Shown in pieces: positions 34,992-43,284 of a DNA stretch of 64,000 bases. The position numbers and the translations under genes were made by a program. The notes below the pieces were generated by a model. The model was not told the DNA's origin, made no database searches, and worked only from the letters and a program-made list of their open reading frames with translations. Every line of letters starts with the position of its first letter. Positions within the stretch are counted from its first letter, which is position 1. Source of the DNA: Clostridia bacterium. GTDB lineage: Bacteria; Bacillota; Clostridia; Peptostreptococcales; Anaerovoracaceae. The stretch covers positions 1-64,000 of the forward strand of contig CABJAP010000007.1 of NCBI GenBank assembly GCA_902363595.1. The letters are read 5' to 3'.

Positions 34992-36664
34992 AAGCTGCCT
35001 CTGATAACCGTTCCTTCGAAAATAACTGCATCGATGGCAGCATCTTTCAGCTGCTCCGAAGGCGTATCGAAAATATTCCTGTCGACTAGAATCATATTTG
35101 CCAGCTTGCCCGCTTCGAGGGAGCCCATTTTGTCCTGCCAGCGAAGCTGTATTGCACCGCCAATGGTATAGCCCTTCAGCAGAACAGGAAGACTCAGTTT
35201 CGCTGAGGCCGGCGGCCTCATGGACCCCGGATATTTTTGTGGATTCAGAGGGAACTCCGGATCCACTTTTGTGGCCGCCACTTGCATGCCAAAGAAGGGA
35301 TAGGCCCTGTGAAGTTCGTAACCGGTCACCACATCGCTGGAGAAGGTAACAAGAGCGCCGCTTTCGATCATCGGGTTGAACTGGTACATCCTTCTCCACT
35401 TTTCTTCCGAATAATAGTTCATGGCTTCTTCGCCGAAATATCCGCCCGACCAGTGGCAGGACCAGTTGATGGTAATGCCCAGCTCCGCCGGCCGTTTCAT
35501 GTCCGCCGGATCCACAACTTCGCAGTGGGCCAGCACCGGCATACATACCCAGGGAACGCCCGCGGCGGCAGCCTGCGCCTTGGCAGCTTCCACTGCGTCG
35601 CAGGCAACCCGGAAGCCCCGGTCGCCGACCACATGGATATGCAGATCCAATCCCTCCTCGTTGCACAGCAGGAAACATTTGGTGAGCTCATCGGTCTCCA
35701 TCATAATTTCGCCGTAATTTCCCGGGTCATGGATATGTTCATGGAGGGAAGCCGAATTGCCGCTCTCATTGGTACCGTCTAAAAAGAGTTTCATGGTATT
35801 TATTTTAATATGCTTTGTCGTGTATTTTTTTTGGTATTCCTTCAGCTTTTCGATCTTTTCCGGGAGATCCGCATAATTCCAGAATCGGACCATGCCATCA
35901 TAATACACTCGAAGCTCGCCCGCTTGGTCCAACTGGTAAATGCCTTCGATCTGGTCGTCGTTTTCAATAAACCCGTCGGCCATGGCCGTGATGCCGCTTT
36001 CCTCCAAGAAATCGAAGAACCCTTTCATCGTTTCCCCGGTCAGCTCTTCCGGCGGATACCAACCGAGAGCGCGGAACATATTGTCAGCAAACTTATACCA
36101 GGCCATTTCCCGGATCCAGCCGGTGGGAGTCCCCTCTTCGTCTCGCACAAAGGTCTCTAACGGTCCTGGGTCCGGCGTATTTTTATCCACCTTTAGCAGC
36201 TCCAGCATTTTGCTGTTGACCCAGCATAGATGCTCGCCAAAATCCTGGCAGAGCACCGGCCTGTCACTGACCGCCGTATCCAGCAGTTCCTTAGTCGGCC
36301 CGTGTTCATCGAACATGGAAGTGGGGTAATATTCAAAATACAGAAAGGGACATTCCGACTTGGGATGCTTCTCGCCGTATTCTTTCACAAAGCGCAGCAG
36401 CTCATCCACATCCTCGGTCCAGGGCAGGCGGACATGCCACAAGCTCTTAGTCACCCATCCCGGATGAATGTGACTGTCGATCATGCCAGGAAGTAGGCAT
36501 TTTCCGCCGAGATCATGGACATCTGCATCCGGATACGCTTCCAATTTGGCATCTGATTGATCGCCCACAAATTGGATCCCTGTTTCATCAAAAATAATGC
36601 AGTTCGCTTTTGGACATGCTTCATTGGATGTATAAATATCCGCGTTTTTAAAAATCGTTGTCAT
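34988..36664 (-). CDS. YtcJ-like metal-dependent amidohydrolase
   Basis: 558 residues from the ATG after AAGGAGG. It belongs to the amidohydrolase-3/YtcJ branch. LPGMIDSHIHPG carries the metal-binding HxH, DLHIHVVGDRGF, MPVLAHCEVV and FSSDV supply further His/Asp ligands, and the C-terminal SLEAGKLANMILVDRNIF closes the composite beta domain. It hydrolyses C-N or related bonds, with substrate unknown. It sits between an amino-acid-type permease (13 nt upstream) and a coupled DUF3237 gene, with AraC control, so an imported amide or amino-acid derivative is likely. Confidence 0.9.
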   Translation of the reverse strand: MTTIFKNADIYTSNEACPKANCIIFDETGIQFVGDQSDAKLEAYPDADVHDLGGKCLLPGMIDSHIHPGWVTKSLWHVRLPWTEDVDELLRFVKEYGEKHPKSECPFLYFEYYPTSMFDEHGPTKELLDTAVSDRPVLCQDFGEHLCWVNSKMLELLKVDKNTPDPGPLETFVRDEEGTPTGWIREMAWYKFADNMFRALGWYPPEELTGETMKGFFDFLEESGITAMADGFIENDDQIEGIYQLDQAGELRVYYDGMVRFWNYADLPEKIEKLKEYQKKYTTKHIKINTMKLFLDGTNESGNSASLHEHIHDPGNYGEIMMETDELTKCFLLCNEEGLDLHIHVVGDRGFRVACDAVEAAKAQAAAAGVPWVCMPVLAHCEVVDPADMKRPAELGITINWSCHWSGGYFGEEAMNYYSEEKWRRMYQFNPMIESGALVTFSSDVVTGYELHRAYPFFGMQVAATKVDPEFPLNPQKYPGSMRPPASAKLSLPVLLKGYTIGGAIQLRWQDKMGSLEAGKLANMILVDRNIFDTPSEQLKDAAIDAVIFEGTVIRGSL

Positions 36665-36677
36665 CTGCCTTTCCTCC

Positions 36678-38039
36678 TTATTCATCAAGCTTCATTTCCG
36701 GCGGCAGCTCTTTAAATCCCCTGGTTTTGATCGCCAGATAAAGGATGCCCACCAGAAGCCATGCGCCTCCCAGAATCTTAGCCGGCGTCTCGATAAAGTA
36801 GAACACGACGACGAGACTTACCATTCCCAGAGCAGGAATGACAAGATGCCGAAACATCGCTGCCCCGCCTCTTTCTTTGCCCCGGATGATATAATGGCTG
36901 ATGACCGATAAATTGACCATAAAGAATCCGCAGACAGCGCCGAAGGACACCAGCGATGCAGCGCCCATTACATTGTCCTGATAAAAAATTGCGGTCAGTG
37001 CGATGAGGGTCGTCAGTACAATATTGTTTACCGGGGTCTGGAATTTTGGCGATAATTTGCCGAAGAATTTCTTTGGCAGGATGTTGTCGCGGCCCATGCC
37101 GTACAGAATTCGGGAAACAGCGCCCATGCCCGCCATGGCGCATACAAAGCTGCCGCAGTTATCGATTACAAAAAACATGGTTCCCAGCCAGTTCATGCCG
37201 ATATGGGGGAAAAGCTCGAAGATACCCGTGTCCGGATCTTCAATCCCTGTATGGGCCTGGGGCCACGCGATTTGGGAGAAATAGGCGACAATGGCGAAGA
37301 TAACGCCCGCTCCGATGACAACGCCCATGATGGCTTTCCCCATCACTTTTTGCGGTTCCTTTGCTTCTTCTGCCAGAGTCGTTACCGCGTCAAATCCCAC
37401 AAAGGATGCGCAGAGGACGGCCGACGCCGCAAGGGTGCCCTTTAGCTCAAAATTGTCAGGATTGTAAAAAGCCGACGGATCGAATAAAGTCCCCGAACCG
37501 CCGCCGTTTGTCACATATCTCACAATGCAGGCCACAAAGAGAATGGTGAAAGCGATTGCGGCGCAAGTGACGATGGTATCGATGATGCTAGCCGTTTTTA
37601 TGCCCACAATATTGACGATCATTCCGATGGCAGCCACAAAGACAACGATGGCCCACACCGGAAGCACTGGAAAATACTCATTGATGTAAACGCCCAAGAG
37701 CAGGTAGCAGATCATCGGCAGCAGCAGATAATCCACCAGCATCACCCATCCTGATAAGAAGCCTAAGTGGGGCTGCACCGACTTGTTTACATAGGTGTAT
37801 GCAGAGCCGGCCGAAGGATACGCTTTTACCATCTGGGTATAGCTGTAGGCCGTAAGCGCCATCACGACAGCAGTAACACATAATGCCAGCGTATACATGC
37901 CGTGGGTGCTGGGCGTAAACAGTCCGTAGTAGTTGAATACCACGGTTGGGGCCAGATATGCCAGCCCAAACATAATGATCAGCGGCAGCGTTAACGTTCG
38001 CTTTAATGTAACTTCTCCCGCTTGCTTTTGTTCACTCAT
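36678..38039 (-). CDS. APC-superfamily amino acid/amine permease
   Basis: 453 residues from the ATG after GGGAGG; the 21 codons before it are not part of the protein. About 12 membrane helices, with the APC first-helix motif MFGLAYLAPTVVFNYYG and SAGSAYTYVNKSV in helix 3. It is related to, but distinct from, the permease at 62944. It is the first gene of the catabolic operon and probably imports the amidohydrolase substrate. Confidence 0.9.
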   Translation of the reverse strand: MSEQKQAGEVTLKRTLTLPLIIMFGLAYLAPTVVFNYYGLFTPSTHGMYTLALCVTAVVMALTAYSYTQMVKAYPSAGSAYTYVNKSVQPHLGFLSGWVMLVDYLLLPMICYLLLGVYINEYFPVLPVWAIVVFVAAIGMIVNIVGIKTASIIDTIVTCAAIAFTILFVACIVRYVTNGGGSGTLFDPSAFYNPDNFELKGTLAASAVLCASFVGFDAVTTLAEEAKEPQKVMGKAIMGVVIGAGVIFAIVAYFSQIAWPQAHTGIEDPDTGIFELFPHIGMNWLGTMFFVIDNCGSFVCAMAGMGAVSRILYGMGRDNILPKKFFGKLSPKFQTPVNNIVLTTLIALTAIFYQDNVMGAASLVSFGAVCGFFMVNLSVISHYIIRGKERGGAAMFRHLVIPALGMVSLVVVFYFIETPAKILGGAWLLVGILYLAIKTRGFKELPPEMKLDE

Positions 38040-38073
38040 AATAAACCTCCCTCTAATAATATTTCCTATTGTT

Positions 38074-38102
38074 ATAATATTCAGAAAATTAATTAAAGGC
38101 AA
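38074..38102 (-). promoter_or_regulatory. Promoter of the permease-amidohydrolase operon
   Basis: Minus-strand TTGCCT (38097-38102), 17-nt spacer, TATTAT (38074-38079). ATTGTT-type repeats near 38067, 38113 and (inverted) 38143 may be AraC half-sites. Confidence 0.6.
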
Positions 38103-38153
38103 TGTCTTTTTATTGTTGTTTTTAATAGGTTTATCATGATTTCAACAATAGAA

Positions 38154-39098
38154 TCATTCTAAAAACAGGTTCATATAGTGTTCGATCAGCAGATTGTCCA
38201 CGATCGTTCGGATCACATAGGGTTCGTAATAGACCATATTATCCTGGGATTGATTAATGTATTTTTCACGAAATTGTTTAGGGGTGCATTTGTACCACTC
38301 TTTAAAAGCTTTGTAGTAATACTGGGGATCAGAAAACCCGCATGCTTCTGAAATTTCAACGATTGTATAATTGGTGTTGATCAGATACCATTCCGACTTG
38401 TTGGCCCTGATATACGCCAGCATTTGCCGAAAGCCGATGGACACCTTGCGCATGAATTCGGAGACATAGCTGCTGCTCAGTCCAAGATGGGAGGAAAGAT
38501 CCTTCAACGTTATTGTTTCAACCAAATGTTTATCAATATACGCATAGATCTCCTGATTTCTTTTGAGAATTTCTTCATGAAATTCTGTTTTACCGGAATG
38601 GAAAAAGATGATATCAAAATGGTGAACAAATAGATCGGTGATGGATTCGGTGATTTGGGTGATTTTCGCCGCGTCCTGTTCCAGGCTGCCGTCAAGTATA
38701 AACTTTAATAAGGCAATCAGGATTCCCCGCAGACGATCGTGATAGACGGTGGGATAGGGCATAGTTGTCTCTTTGCAGCCCTCGCAGACAAAGAGCATAT
38801 GCTTAATATTGGGGTATTTTTTCTCAAACCACATTAAATCAACATAGAAGGACACGCACATATTATAGCCGTCGCTGTGAAGATAATATGCGTCCCGGTC
38901 AACCGAAACATATTCGCCTGTATTGAGTATGAACTCTTCGTAGGCATAGGCGAATTTAATGGTTCCAGTCAGACAGAAGATAATTTCCAGCGTGCCCGCA
39001 TCGTGCATACACAGCGGCTTGTCTTTAACGGAATAAACGCTGATGCTGAGGGGAGTATTTTCAATTTTGGTAATACTTTGTACGGGTGAAGTGTTCAT
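38154..39098 (-). CDS. AraC-family regulator with cupin domain
   Basis: 314 residues. An N-terminal cupin-like sensing domain (about 1-100) and a middle helical part precede two helix-turn-helices: LKDLSSHLGLSSSYVSEFMRKVSIGFRQML and IVEISEACGFSDPQYYYKAFKEWYKCTPKQFREKY. It lies directly upstream of the permease-amidohydrolase operon on the same strand and probably activates it in response to the imported substrate. The 148 nt upstream to the MATE gene show nothing distinct. Confidence 0.9.
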   Translation of the reverse strand: MNTSPVQSITKIENTPLSISVYSVKDKPLCMHDAGTLEIIFCLTGTIKFAYAYEEFILNTGEYVSVDRDAYYLHSDGYNMCVSFYVDLMWFEKKYPNIKHMLFVCEGCKETTMPYPTVYHDRLRGILIALLKFILDGSLEQDAAKITQITESITDLFVHHFDIIFFHSGKTEFHEEILKRNQEIYAYIDKHLVETITLKDLSSHLGLSSSYVSEFMRKVSIGFRQMLAYIRANKSEWYLINTNYTIVEISEACGFSDPQYYYKAFKEWYKCTPKQFREKYINQSQDNMVYYEPYVIRTIVDNLLIEHYMNLFLE

Positions 39099-39246
39099 CG
39101 ATTCTTTCTATGAAGCTGCCGCAGTTTGAGAAGAATGCCTTTTTTAAATGTGTCATACGCTGGGCTGTCGTAAGCTGCCCAAATCTGCCCGCGCAGCAGT
39201 CTCCTTCCTTTCTTTTGATTTTCAAATTTATCCCATGCGGATGGAT

Positions 39247-40593
39247 TTAAATTTCAAGTTTTCTCATAACCACGCAGTAGGCCGCAAAGAGCAGAACCGC
39301 TGCTCCCAGCCAGGCTGCGATTTCCACAAAATAGATTCCGGCCGCACCGATGATGGTCACCACTAACACGGCCATCACAGCCCTTAAAATCAGCTCAACC
39401 ACTCCCGCAGTCACAGCAATCCAAACCTTTCCCAAACCCATTAGAATATTGCGGTAGGTATTGAGCGCATATAAGGCGAACAGCATGATGCTCATGATAA
39501 ACAAGTATTTATATGCGATATCCAAGACCTGTCCCGCCACTTCAGCTTCCGCGGAAATGAACAGCAGTAAAATATTTTTCCCGAAGAGAATCATTATGAC
39601 ACCGATGGACACAGAAGCGACGGCACCAAGGATCAGTGCCACTCTTGTTCCCTTTTTTATACGTTCTTTGCTGCCGGCGCCATAATTTTGACCGGTATAC
39701 ACCATCATGGCATTTCCCACGGCCAGCGAGATGGCTTCCAGTACTCCGTACAGCTTGTTGGTAGCCGTAAACCCTGCCACGTAGATAAAGCCCAGTGTGT
39801 TGAGGGCGTACTGGACCACGATGCCGCCGATGGCTATGATCGCATACTGGAAAGCAGATGGCAGTCCCTTACGCCAAAGCTGTCTCAGAATAGGTTTATC
39901 CAGTTTCCAGTCTTCCTTTTCTGACTTGAGGATAGAGATTTTTCGGATTTTGTTGAAACAATAAATGCAGGAGACGGTCTGGGCGACAATGGTAGCCACA
40001 GCAGCTCCTCCGATCCCCCACTTGAACGCTAAGATAAAGAGCAGATCCAGCCCAATGTTGGAAAGAGATGAAATGAGCAGGGCAATAAAGGGCGTGCTGC
40101 TGTCGCCCAGCGCGCGCAGAATGCAAGCGGCTATGTTGTACATCATCACCACAAATATACCTGCATACATGATAGTAACATAGGTTTTCGCATACCCGAA
40201 AATGTTGTCGGGCGTATTGAGCAGGGACAAAATCGGTCCCGCTGCGCATATACCGATCAAAGCAAGAACCGCACCTGTGGCGATGCTCAGGATAATCGAC
40301 ATATTGACGCTTTTTTTCAGCTGATCATACTCCTTAGCACCGAAATAAAAGGTGATTAAAACGGAAAATCCCTGTCCGAATCCAAAGGCCGCCCACATCA
40401 TGAACCAGTAAATCCAGTCTGTCGCGCCGATCGCGGCCAGGGCGGTGACGCCGACCCCTTTTCCAACAATCATGGCATCTGCCACTGTATATAACTGCTG
40501 CAGAAAATTACCGCCCATCAAAGGCAGCATAAATTTGAAAATGAGCTTCTTGGGATCACCCGTTGTCATATCATGAATTCGCTCTTTTTTCAC
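39247..40593 (-). CDS. MATE-family efflux transporter
   Basis: 448 residues, 12 membrane helices in two similar halves (MLPLMGGNFLQQLYTVADAMIVGKGVG; KGLPSAFQYAIIAIGGIVVQYALNTLG). It starts at GTG after GGAGG. It belongs to the DinF/NorM-like MATE group and exports drugs or metabolites using a Na+ or H+ gradient. It is monocistronic, with its own promoter. Confidence 0.92.
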   Translation of the reverse strand: MKKERIHDMTTGDPKKLIFKFMLPLMGGNFLQQLYTVADAMIVGKGVGVTALAAIGATDWIYWFMMWAAFGFGQGFSVLITFYFGAKEYDQLKKSVNMSIILSIATGAVLALIGICAAGPILSLLNTPDNIFGYAKTYVTIMYAGIFVVMMYNIAACILRALGDSSTPFIALLISSLSNIGLDLLFILAFKWGIGGAAVATIVAQTVSCIYCFNKIRKISILKSEKEDWKLDKPILRQLWRKGLPSAFQYAIIAIGGIVVQYALNTLGFIYVAGFTATNKLYGVLEAISLAVGNAMMVYTGQNYGAGSKERIKKGTRVALILGAVASVSIGVIMILFGKNILLLFISAEAEVAGQVLDIAYKYLFIMSIMLFALYALNTYRNILMGLGKVWIAVTAGVVELILRAVMAVLVVTIIGAAGIYFVEIAAWLGAAVLLFAAYCVVMRKLEI

Positions 40594-40628
40594 CGTTTAC
40601 CTCCGTCTTTGTAAAATGATCTTTGGAT

Positions 40629-40657
40629 ATTCTACACTGACGGACCGGGAAAGTAAA
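40629..40657 (-). promoter_or_regulatory. MATE gene promoter
   Basis: Minus-strand TTTACT (40652-40657), 17-nt spacer, TAGAAT (40629-40634), 35 nt before the start. Confidence 0.6.
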
Positions 40658-40835
40658 GTATTAGATTCCGCCCATTTGGGTAATACCCGCGTATCGATCG
40701 CGCCGTCATCTGTCTGTTTCACTTTTCAAATCAGAGGAAATCAGGAAAACGATAACCAATATACAAAAAAATGAATTGCCCCATACCCGAAAATACTATA
40801 TCATTTTAGGAAAGAAGGGATCATGGAGGTACCAA

Positions 40836-42344
40836 GTGTTAAAATCAACCAGTTCAAAAGAAATCATGGATGAATATCTGCGGGATGAATCCAAAAGAAC
40901 CGGTTCATCAGAGCGAATCTTCTTCCCCAAAAATGAGGCGGATGTAATTTCCATATTACGGGATCATCCGGGAATGCCGGTGACGGTCCAAGGATCCAGG
41001 ACCGGTGTGACCGGCGGCTGCGTTCCGGATGGCGGTTTGACGGTCAATATGGAACAGATGAATCAGGTCCTCGATTTCCGCCGCGATGAGAAAGCGGCTG
41101 CGATCACCGTCCAGCCCGGTGTGCTTTTGCAGACACTGCGGAGTTTCATCCTTCCCCACAAGCTTTTCTTTCCTCCTGATCCAACAGAAACGACTGCTTC
41201 CCTGGGCGGCATGGTCTCCTGTAATTCTTCCGGTGCCCGCAGCTTTCGCTACGGTTCGATCCGCGATTATGTTCTGGCCCTGGATCTGATCCTGCCCGGC
41301 GGCGACAAGCTGCATCTGGAGCGGGGCAGCATCACGGCAAAAGAAAACCGGTTTACGCTAAGTACCTGCAGCGGCCGCCGGATCAGCGGCAAACTGACTG
41401 ATCTGCAGATGCCGCGGGTAAAAAAGCACACCGCAGGATACTATATTCGACCGGACATGGATTTGATCGACCTTTTTATTGGTGCTGAAGGTACTCTGGG
41501 TATTATTACTTCCATAAAGCTCAAGCTGGTATCCGCTAAAAAGGAAACCTGGGGCAGTGTCATATTTCTCCCTGATGAGGCCAGTGCTCTTGCCCTTGTC
41601 AAACTTGTTCGCCAAGAAACGCCCGACAGTCTTTCCCCGGAAGCCTTGGAGTTCTTTGGGAGTGATACCCTGCATTTACTTCGGCAGGCTCAATTGACAA
41701 AAACAGCCCTTACTGAAATGGAACTGATCCGGCAGGATGCGTGCTGCGCCGTCTATGTGGAATATGCCTGCGATCAGCGTGCTTCGCTGATTCAGGCTTT
41801 CGAGGATACCTGTCATTGTATTGAATCCGTGGGCGGCAATCCTGAACAAACCTGGGCTGCCATTAACGCTTATCATATGGAAAAGCTTCATTTATTTCGC
41901 CATGCTGCCCCAGAATGTATAAACCGGAAAATCAGCGAGATCAAAAGGACTTGCCCGGCGATCACAAAGCTGGGTACCGATATGTCCGTCCCTGACAGTC
42001 GATTGGAGGAGGTTTTCAGCCTCTATCGCAGCGGCCTGGCGGAAGAAGGCCTCACTTCGGCCATATTTGGCCATATCGGAAATAATCATTTCCACGTCAA
42101 CGTCATCCCCAAAAACATGGATGAATTTAATCGCACTAAAAAATTATTCAGCCGCTGGGCCGAAGTGGTTGTTGCCATGGACGGCACCGTATCTGCCGAA
42201 CATGGAATCGGCAAACTAAAAACATCCCTTTTAAAACAGCTATATTCAGAGGAGAAGCTTGCTGAAATGGCAAAAATCAAGAGCCTTTTTGACCCGGATT
42301 GGCTTTTAAATCGGGGAAATATTTTCTCCGATCCTGTTCTATAA
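40836..42344 (+). CDS. GlcD-type FAD-binding dehydrogenase
   Basis: 502 residues from a GTG preceded by GGAGG. FAD-binding type-4 domain (VTVQGSRTGVTGGCVPDGGLTVNMEQMN, then GGMVSCNSSGARSFRYGSIRDYV) and a FAD-oxidase C-terminal domain ending in TVSAEHGIGKLKTSLL. The family oxidises 2-hydroxyacids such as D-lactate or glycolate, often with EtfAB as electron acceptor in anaerobes; no etf genes are adjacent. A LysR gene follows 35 nt downstream. Confidence 0.88.
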   Translation: MLKSTSSKEIMDEYLRDESKRTGSSERIFFPKNEADVISILRDHPGMPVTVQGSRTGVTGGCVPDGGLTVNMEQMNQVLDFRRDEKAAAITVQPGVLLQTLRSFILPHKLFFPPDPTETTASLGGMVSCNSSGARSFRYGSIRDYVLALDLILPGGDKLHLERGSITAKENRFTLSTCSGRRISGKLTDLQMPRVKKHTAGYYIRPDMDLIDLFIGAEGTLGIITSIKLKLVSAKKETWGSVIFLPDEASALALVKLVRQETPDSLSPEALEFFGSDTLHLLRQAQLTKTALTEMELIRQDACCAVYVEYACDQRASLIQAFEDTCHCIESVGGNPEQTWAAINAYHMEKLHLFRHAAPECINRKISEIKRTCPAITKLGTDMSVPDSRLEEVFSLYRSGLAEEGLTSAIFGHIGNNHFHVNVIPKNMDEFNRTKKLFSRWAEVVVAMDGTVSAEHGIGKLKTSLLKQLYSEEKLAEMAKIKSLFDPDWLLNRGNIFSDPVL

Positions 42345-42379
42345 ATTTGTAAGAATAGCAAAACATGGAGGTTTCAAAT

Positions 42380-43255
42380 ATGGAAATCAGAGTTCTTGAA
42401 TATTTTCTTGCGGTTGCGAGAGAACAGAGTATTTCCGGCGCGGCTGAGTCCCTGCATCTTTCTCAGCCTACCCTTTCCAGGCAGCTGAAAGACTTGGAGG
42501 ATAGCCTGGGCAAACAGCTCTTTACCCGCGGAAGCCGCCGCATTACGTTAACGGAAGAAGGAATGCTGCTGCGTAAGCGCGCGCAAGAAATCGTTGATCT
42601 GGTCAAGAAAACGGAAAATGAAATCAATTGTTCCCAAGAAACGATTTCCGGAGATGTTTACATCGGTACCGGGGAAACAGATGCGGTACGGCTGATTGCC
42701 AGAACAGCCCGGGATCTGCAAACAGATTATCCCGGTATCCGTTTTCGAATTTCCAGCGGCGATGCAGCCGATGTGGTGGAACGCCTGGATAAAGGCCTTC
42801 TTGATTTCGGGGTTCTGCTGGATCCGGTGGATATTGCAAAATATAATTATTTGCGGTTTCCTGTTAAAGATGTTTGGGGTGTTTTGATGCGCAAAGACAG
42901 CCCTCTGGCAGTCAAGGATTCGATCCATCCCCAGGATTTATGGGACAAGCCGCTGATTTTTTCCCGCCAAAATGAACTGACCGCATGGCTTAAAAGGCCG
43001 CCTTCAGCACTGAACGCTGCGGCGACCTATAATCTGGTATACAATGCCTCTCTCATGGTGGATGAAGGCCTGGGATATGCCCTGTGTCTGGACAAAATCA
43101 TCAATACCACCGGCTGCAGCAATTTGTGTTTTCGCCCTTTGAAGCCAAAGCTGGAGATCGGCATCAATCTGGTATGGAAAAAATATCAAATTTTTTCCCG
43201 GGCAGCAGAAGTATTTTTAAAAGCTTTTGAAGAGACGCTTGCCTCTCTCGACTAA
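42380..43255 (+). CDS. LysR-family regulator
   Basis: 291 residues from the ATG after GGAGGTTTCAAAT. N-terminal winged helix (MEIRVLEYFLAVAREQSISGAAESLHLSQPTLSRQLKDLE) and a substrate-binding domain from about residue 90. It is co-directional with the dehydrogenase just upstream and may control it, although LysR genes are usually divergent from their targets. Confidence 0.92.
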   Translation: MEIRVLEYFLAVAREQSISGAAESLHLSQPTLSRQLKDLEDSLGKQLFTRGSRRITLTEEGMLLRKRAQEIVDLVKKTENEINCSQETISGDVYIGTGETDAVRLIARTARDLQTDYPGIRFRISSGDAADVVERLDKGLLDFGVLLDPVDIAKYNYLRFPVKDVWGVLMRKDSPLAVKDSIHPQDLWDKPLIFSRQNELTAWLKRPPSALNAAATYNLVYNASLMVDEGLGYALCLDKIINTTGCSNLCFRPLKPKLEIGINLVWKKYQIFSRAAEVFLKAFEETLASLD

Positions 43256-43284
43256 CACTCTGTCCTGTGATCAAGGTTTGATAC

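Noticed and set aside
34992..35678. Long minus-strand frame continuous with the DUF3237 gene
   Set aside because: The upstream part is a shadow of the amidohydrolase gene; the real start is the ATGA-coupled ATG at 34991.
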